The notes under the pieces: generated by a model
Told to the model about the DNA's origin: nothing
Seen by the model: only the letters and a program-made list of their open reading frames with translations
Database searches by the model: none
Made by a program: the position numbers and the translations under genes
Source: Clostridiaceae bacterium
GTDB taxonomy: Bacteria > Bacillota_A > Clostridia > Acetivibrionales > Acetivibrionaceae
DNA: 8,124 nucleotides
NCBI GenBank assembly: GCA_012513545.1
Contig: JAAZCB010000448.1
Span: 1 to 8,124 of the forward strand
Direction: 5' to 3'
Shown here: positions 1 to 6,300 of the stretch, in pieces
Position numbering within the stretch: position 1 is the first letter of the stretch
How the letters are laid out: each line of letters opens with the position of its first letter

Positions 1-1
1 T

Positions 2-319
2 TACATTGGAAACTTCTGCACCTACAGTAACAATAGCACTGAATTTGCCATCAGTTACTGTTATATTATCCTGATACTGTCCGTATGAAACACCTTCAGG
101 AGGATTAATTACAACATCAAAATCCGTCGACTCCCCAGGCATAAGAGATGTCTTGCCAAGGTTCTCACCTTTAATCCATGGTATATTCCCGGATGGCTTC
201 AATTTAATGTTTTCCATTCTACCGAGACCTTTATTGGTAAGTTTTACACTTTTGACAATGCTTTCGCCCGGATTGGTACCAACCTTTATTCCCTTCGGAT
301 CTGTAATCGGTAGAGGCGT
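2..319 (-). other. NEW3-like sandwich domain (residues 2602-2707), cut by the window edge
   Basis: It resembles the preceding domain: SIVKSVKLTNKGLGRMENIK, PWIKGENLGKTSLMPGESTD, FDVVINPPEGVSYGQYQDNI, TVTDGKFSAIVTVGAEV. The 'L-x-N-x-G, L-x-P-G-E-S-x-x-F-x-V-x-x-x-P, G-x-Y-x-x-x-I-x-V-T' series is the common NEW3-like signature. The reading frame continues past position 2, so more protein follows. Confidence 0.6.
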
Positions 320-3300
320 TGCAGGTCTTAAATACAAATTGACATTTGCAACAGCTTTTGCTCCTTCAGCACTGCTGAAAATCACCTGATACTGCGCGGT
401 ATCAGCTGCATCCAACGGTACATTGAAATTGAGTGATACGTTACTGCTTCCTGCAGGATCCAGATTGAAGGACAATGTGGATGTGTCCAGTACCGCTCTC
501 ACACCACTTTCGGGAGTAAGGTCTTTAATAACCGCACTGACTCCTGAAAGGCTGTTTAGAACTTTTGCCATGTTTTTTACAGAAATAGTCTTTGTAAAGC
601 TTGAATTCTTTGCTGCTACAATAGATACTTCCGAAGGTGAAGCCGCCATTCCCCATACATTAAACTCTGTTGTAACGGAATTACCTGCTCCAAGGTCATA
701 AGCAAAAGTATACAAGTGCCATTTGCCTGCTCCTAGTGTTGTGGGTAAAAAGTCATATTCAAAATGTCCGTCCTCGTCTGTATAGACAAAACGTACAGTC
801 TCAGCATGCCATGCTACCATAACCATTTTACCGTCTATCATTTTCATTGTAGGTGGAATCTTTTTTGGTTCCAGACAAAAATCAAGTACAATTCTTTCAT
901 TTGCTACAGGAGTACCGTCCCTGAACTTGTAATATCCGGAGACATGAACCACCTCTCCGTGCTGATAGGCTTCCTTGTCTAAATCCACAATTCCAACAGT
1001 CTCTTTTGTCATCATTATATATGTTTTAATTCCAGGCTCTTTATAAGCTCCTTCTTCAACATTAATTGTAAGGCTATAATCTCCTGATTCAAGATTTGTT
1101 ACAGGTATCTGTCCCTTGAATTCTCCCGATGCAGGGTCATATTCCAGCTCACCATTCAGAGCAAAGAATTCAGGCATCTCAGAATTTATATCTCCCAAAC
1201 CTATAAATTCTGCCTTCAAGGTGTATTTTGCACTGATACCATCTTCTGGTCCCAACAGTTTTTGGCTGCTTGCTCTTTTAGCTTTTACCGTAAGTGGAAT
1301 AAAGCTGTTTGTGGTTGAATAGAAAAGTTTGCCAAGTACTTCAACCTGATCCTCCGCATTAGGATGAGCTTCTATAACCAGTGCATCCTTTACATTGAAT
1401 GTGTTTTCATAGGTTCTTCGAACACCTTCAACTATAGGCTTCTGTGTTATTTTTCCTTCAGGGTCAACAACAATCTTAACATCTACATCTCCTATTATAT
1501 CAGGAGTCCACGTCAAATCTACAAAGGTAGTACTGTGTCCTCTAAGACCTTCCACCACTTTTCCTGAAACTTTTGTGTCGTTTATATATAGTGAAACACT
1601 AAATTTTTCAAACACTGAACTTACACTCTGATTGCTCACCCTTGTGATGAAATTAACTTTACGACCATATTTTATTTCTGATGTTGAACATTCTACATCG
1701 GATATATTCAAATCCGGGTATATTATTTCGAGGTAAGGTGTTTTGGCATGTACTGCTACTTCATACACACTGCTTATAACGCTTTTCCTTGCATCTGCTA
1801 CAATAGAAACCTCGTGGCTTTCAGGCACTGCCATCCAGCGCGCCCATACCGGCTTCTCTTCTCCTTTATCAAGTCCTTCTACCGTAACAGTACGTACATT
1901 CAAACCGTCTACAAAAAAATCTATATCAAATTTACTTTCTATATCTATTACGCCTGTGTTTTTAACCCTAGTTTCAAAGGTAAGAGATGTTCCTTCCGTT
2001 AACACCGAATCCCCCGGTTGCCAAGTAATTGGCGTCAGTTCAACCTGAGGATTCGTAACAACAAATTCAGGTGTTGTTATTGTTATACTGTTATTGTCCT
2101 TATCCAACTCTGCAAGAACAGGAACAGGGTCATCAGCTACTATATCCACCCTATGACTTCCTGAGGTTGGTTTTACAATAAACGTTATTTCACGCGTTTC
2201 ACCTGCATCCAACATATTAATATGTTGTTTTGCAGTCCATGTGCCGTCAATATAAAGGGATACAAAAAACCTTTCAGCTTTTGTAGTCCCAATATTTGAT
2301 ATAGTTGTTCTATAGCCAAATGGACTTTCACTGCTGATATCAGTGTTTTCACCAGATGTACAAATTACACTGTCAACTGTCACATCAGGAAAGTTGATCT
2401 GGGTTGATGTCATTGCTACTGCTTTTGAATTATTACCAATGTCTGTTTCCTTGAGATTGTCAAGAATATCATTTGCTATAACTTTCAGTACATGGTCACC
2501 CGGGGTTGCCACCCATGCAAAAGAAGCTTTGTAAGTTTCCCCTGGATTTATATTCCTGTCAACTCTGGTATATCCAACATATTTATTATCAATATAGAAG
2601 CCGACAAGGAAACCCTGGGTGCTTGGACCTTTTCCTATATTATCTATGTCTGCTGTAATTCTTACTACATCTCCCTCGTTTATTTCATCCGTGCTCCAGG
2701 TTACTTCCGACACTACCAAATCCGGTCTGTTATCATGTACTTGCATTGTAACCGTAGTTGACGTTTGTGAACCACTGTTATCGGTAACAAAAAGATCTAT
2801 GCTGTAGTCTCCCGGCAACTGATACATGTGAGTTATACCAGGCCCCTTTTTATCAGAGCCATCTCCCATATCCCATATATATGAGTTAATTCTTCCATCA
2901 GGATCTATAGAATTGCTCCCGTCCAGACTGAATATTTCTCCAGTATTTACCCATTCTCTGGTATTTATAGCTGCAACAGGTGCCTGATTAATTCTGAATT
3001 CCGCTTGAGTCTCATTATTGCTGAGTTCAATATCAGTACTTCCCGGCATCGTAGTAATTGTTGCCTTAACAGAAGCTATTGGGCTTGTTTCTTTTCCCGG
3101 AGACCATGTAGTTGAAACCACTTTGGTATCCATGCTGTTTAACTCCACAGGCACAGTTCCTATTTTATTCCACTCTGTATTATTCTGAACAAAGAAATCT
3201 ACTTGTCCTGCTGCTTTTGCATAACCCAGGTTTTTAACCTGTACTTCTATCTGCCCCTCTATTTCGTAAGTCGGCATAAGCGGTGATTTTAATTCATAAA

Positions 3301-6300
3301 CTCCAAGGTCACTCTGTGATGAAGGAATTGCTGATACCTGTGCAGTTTTTTCGCTTTCATTACCTGCTGCATCAACTGCGCTTACTGTATAATAATAGCT
3401 TTCTCCTTCAATTACAGACTTGTCTGTATACACCAAAGCTTTTGTATCTGCAATAATAACAAAGGGTCCTCCGCTATTTTCAGACCTGTAAAGCAGATAG
3501 TGATCCACGTCTTCCACAGGACTTCTTTCCCATGAAAGCTGCAATTCACCTCCAGCTTTCGTATCTGTTACTGCAAGGGATAAAGGTGCACCAGGTGCTT
3601 CCCTGTCAATGATATATTTTTTAATAAGGGATGCTTCCTTACCTCCCTTATTTATAGAAGTTGTACGAACTGCATATATTCCGGCTGGAAGTTCTGATAC
3701 ATCCCAGTTAAATTCTGTCCTGAAACACGTTTCTCCCTCTGCTGCACTCGGAACATTCTTAAGTTCAAGCATGTTCATAATTTCTTCAATAAATTCTAAT
3801 GGAGGCACTACTTCCGTAGTTGTGTCTTCTCCAATCGAATGCCATTCTTCATTTCCTGTTAATTGTGACATCGCATTTCCGATAAAAGCATACTCATATT
3901 TAGTCCTGATACTTACGGTATCACAGGTTAACGTTTCAAGTCTCATACTGCTGTTGGTTCTTGAGAGCTCTGAAGGTGACAGATTCAATATTACAGGAAT
4001 CGAGGTTTGATTCAAAGCTCTGGTATCGACAAAATCGCTCAATTCCTGATCTGTCGAATAGTCATAGCTTTTTTCACCCTCTTCTCCGTCATTATTCACT
4101 ACTGAAACTGAGTAAAAATATTCTTTTTGAGGATCTCTCATTTTATCAATAAATACATTTGAAACTGTATCATTGAGAATTTTTTCCCAAGTTCCTTCCT
4201 TGCCTTCTTTCCTGTATAAAACATAGTGACTGAAATCAGAACGTGTTGCTTGAATCCAGCTAACAGTGAGTTGCCACTCTCCAGCTTTAACAAATAGGTC
4301 AGAAGGAGGTAGAATAGGATTGTTTGCCAGAGTATACCTCAATATCTTCCGTCCCACATTTCCAGCTGCATCTCTTGCCTCTACCATAAACTGATATATA
4401 CCATCAGGATAGTCTTCTCCACTGCTGTTCCAGACTACACTCACAATTTCTTTATCAACGTTTGCCACATCGGCAATATCAATCCACTCTTCATCTTCGT
4501 AAGTACCGTCTACTTTATCAGCTCTTCTGAATTTAAAGGTATAATGTTCCACTCCCATTTTATCCTCTGCAAGAGCAGACAATGAAAATCCGTTTTTAAT
4601 AATTTCTCCGTCCTGTGGCATTAAATGCTTTATATCAGGAGGCGTCTTATCTTTTTCAGGTATTATATCCACTACATTAGAAGGCAGACTCTCATTTCCA
4701 AGCCTGTCTACAGCTGTTACCCTGTAATAATTCCTGCTGTCAACAAAAGGAGAATTGTCAACATACCTACCTGTGTCTGTCATTCCTATAAATACAAAAT
4801 TTACTGCATCAGACCCCTTATATATCCTGAAATGGTCAAAATCCAAAGGAACTGTTTCCTGTACACAGTTCAGTGTAATTCTGAGTTCGGAAGCTGCTGC
4901 CTCTAGTGAAGGAGCTCCCGGAGGAGTGTTATCTATACTATAGGATCTTATCAGCTCAGATGTATTTCCTGAAGTATCTTTTACTACAGCCTTAATAAAA
5001 ACTGTACCGTCATCGATATTTTTTGTATCCCAGTCAATAGTTCCCGATGCAGTTATGGCCAAACTCTGCCATGATCCATCTTCACCTGTTACGGAATAAA
5101 ATATTTCAGTTTCTCCGACCTTAATATTGTCAATGGATATTACACTAAGCTTAACAATTCCGTTGAGCACTTTATCCTGAGTTGGAACCATACCTGAGAT
5201 TTGCGGTGGCGTACTGTCTACAAGCACGGAAACATTCTCACTTAGTATGCCTTCACTCTCATTTCCAAGACTATCAACGGCAGTAACCTTGTATGTATAA
5301 CTACTTCCCTGCGTAACTTTACTGTCTGTATATGTTCTTAATACAACCTGTCCTATAAATACAAATTCCTGACCATCTGTGCTTCTGTACAGTTTATATT
5401 GATCAATAAAACTGTCTTTTGATTCCTCCCACGAAACATCTATCGATGTTTCTCCAGGAACTGCTTCAATTCCCTCAGGAGCGATAACTTGTGTATTTCT
5501 GATTATTACAACTTCTATTTTTTCTAAGCTTACATTACCTGCTGCATCATATGCCACAGCTTTTATTTCATAGCTGCCATCAGCAAACTCTGACACTTCC
5601 CATAAATATTCATCATATACTATTACAGAAGGCTTAGGCTCAAGAGTTCTTTCCGTCAGTTCATTCCACTGTCCTGAAACTGGTCTGTAAAAATACTCTA
5701 TTTTGGTTGCACCGACATTGTCCTGAACCCCTGTCTTAATCTTTATATTACCTGATGATTTTATAAACTCAATAGATTTAAAAGCAGGAATCTCATCATC
5801 CTTATAAGCACTTAAATCTACCTTTACAGCATCACTTGGCAAGCTTTCATTTCCCGTAAAATCATAGGCTACCACCTTATAGTAATAGATATCTCCAGGT
5901 ATAACACGTGTATCTTTGTAAAAATTATCTGAAATACGGTAGCCTACGGTAGTATATGTCCCATCAATGGTTGATGAACGCATAACACTAAACACTTCAA
6001 TATCACTGCCTGCTTCTTTGTTCCATTCCAATTCCACATATTCATCGGAGTTTGTTGTACGAATATCTGTCAATTTATCAGGTGGTGTTCTGTCAATGGT
6101 ATAAGTCTTGATTTCAGAATATTCGCTCATATTTCCGCTTGTGTCCACAGCTATTGCCCGTATAAAGTATTCTCCTTCATCAATGGTGTCAAGGGAATAA
6201 CTAAATTTCCAGGTGTATTCCAAAGTTCCATTCGACAATTTTGTTTGATTTTTATCTTCCCATACTTCACCGTCAGTTGAGCACTGTATTCTTATGGTAT

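Larger units (their letters stand above)
1382..3310 (-). repeat. Array of five CARDB-like repeats with a PKD domain after the first
   Basis: Aligned on the F/L-[FY]-[VI]-x-[NGD] strand, the copies fall at residues 1643, 1842, 1956, 2069 and 2178. The spacings are 199, 114, 113 and 109 residues; the first becomes about 115 once the 84-residue PKD domain is removed. The regular period supports tandem duplication, with PKD placed exactly at a repeat boundary. Confidence 0.8.

Noticed and set aside
1..3. TTA at the window edge, reading TAA on the minus strand, as a possible stop codon
   Set aside because: It is out of frame: the in-frame codon at positions 2-4 reads GTA (Val), so the gene continues past the window.
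860..866. Slippery heptamer A AAA AAG in frame on the minus strand (Pro-Lys-Lys, residues 2419-2421)
   Set aside because: A programmed -1 shift would add about ten residues and stop. The zero frame continues with good domain homology, and such words are common in AT-rich genes. I saw no evidence of a stimulatory hairpin.
1913..1919. Run of seven A (seven T on the coding strand) that could be a slippage or phase-variation site
   Set aside because: The frame is intact on both sides and the run encodes a plausible Asp-Phe-Phe-Val strand of CARDB domain 4. Seven bases is short for a contingency locus.
3609..4010. Plus-strand open frame of 133 codons, the longest on that strand
   Set aside because: It lies entirely antisense to the Ig/FN3 region, shows no recognisable protein features, and competes with a 2,707-codon frame of clear domain homology. 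The other plus-strand frames (for example 1743-2048 and 423-701) fail for the same reasons.
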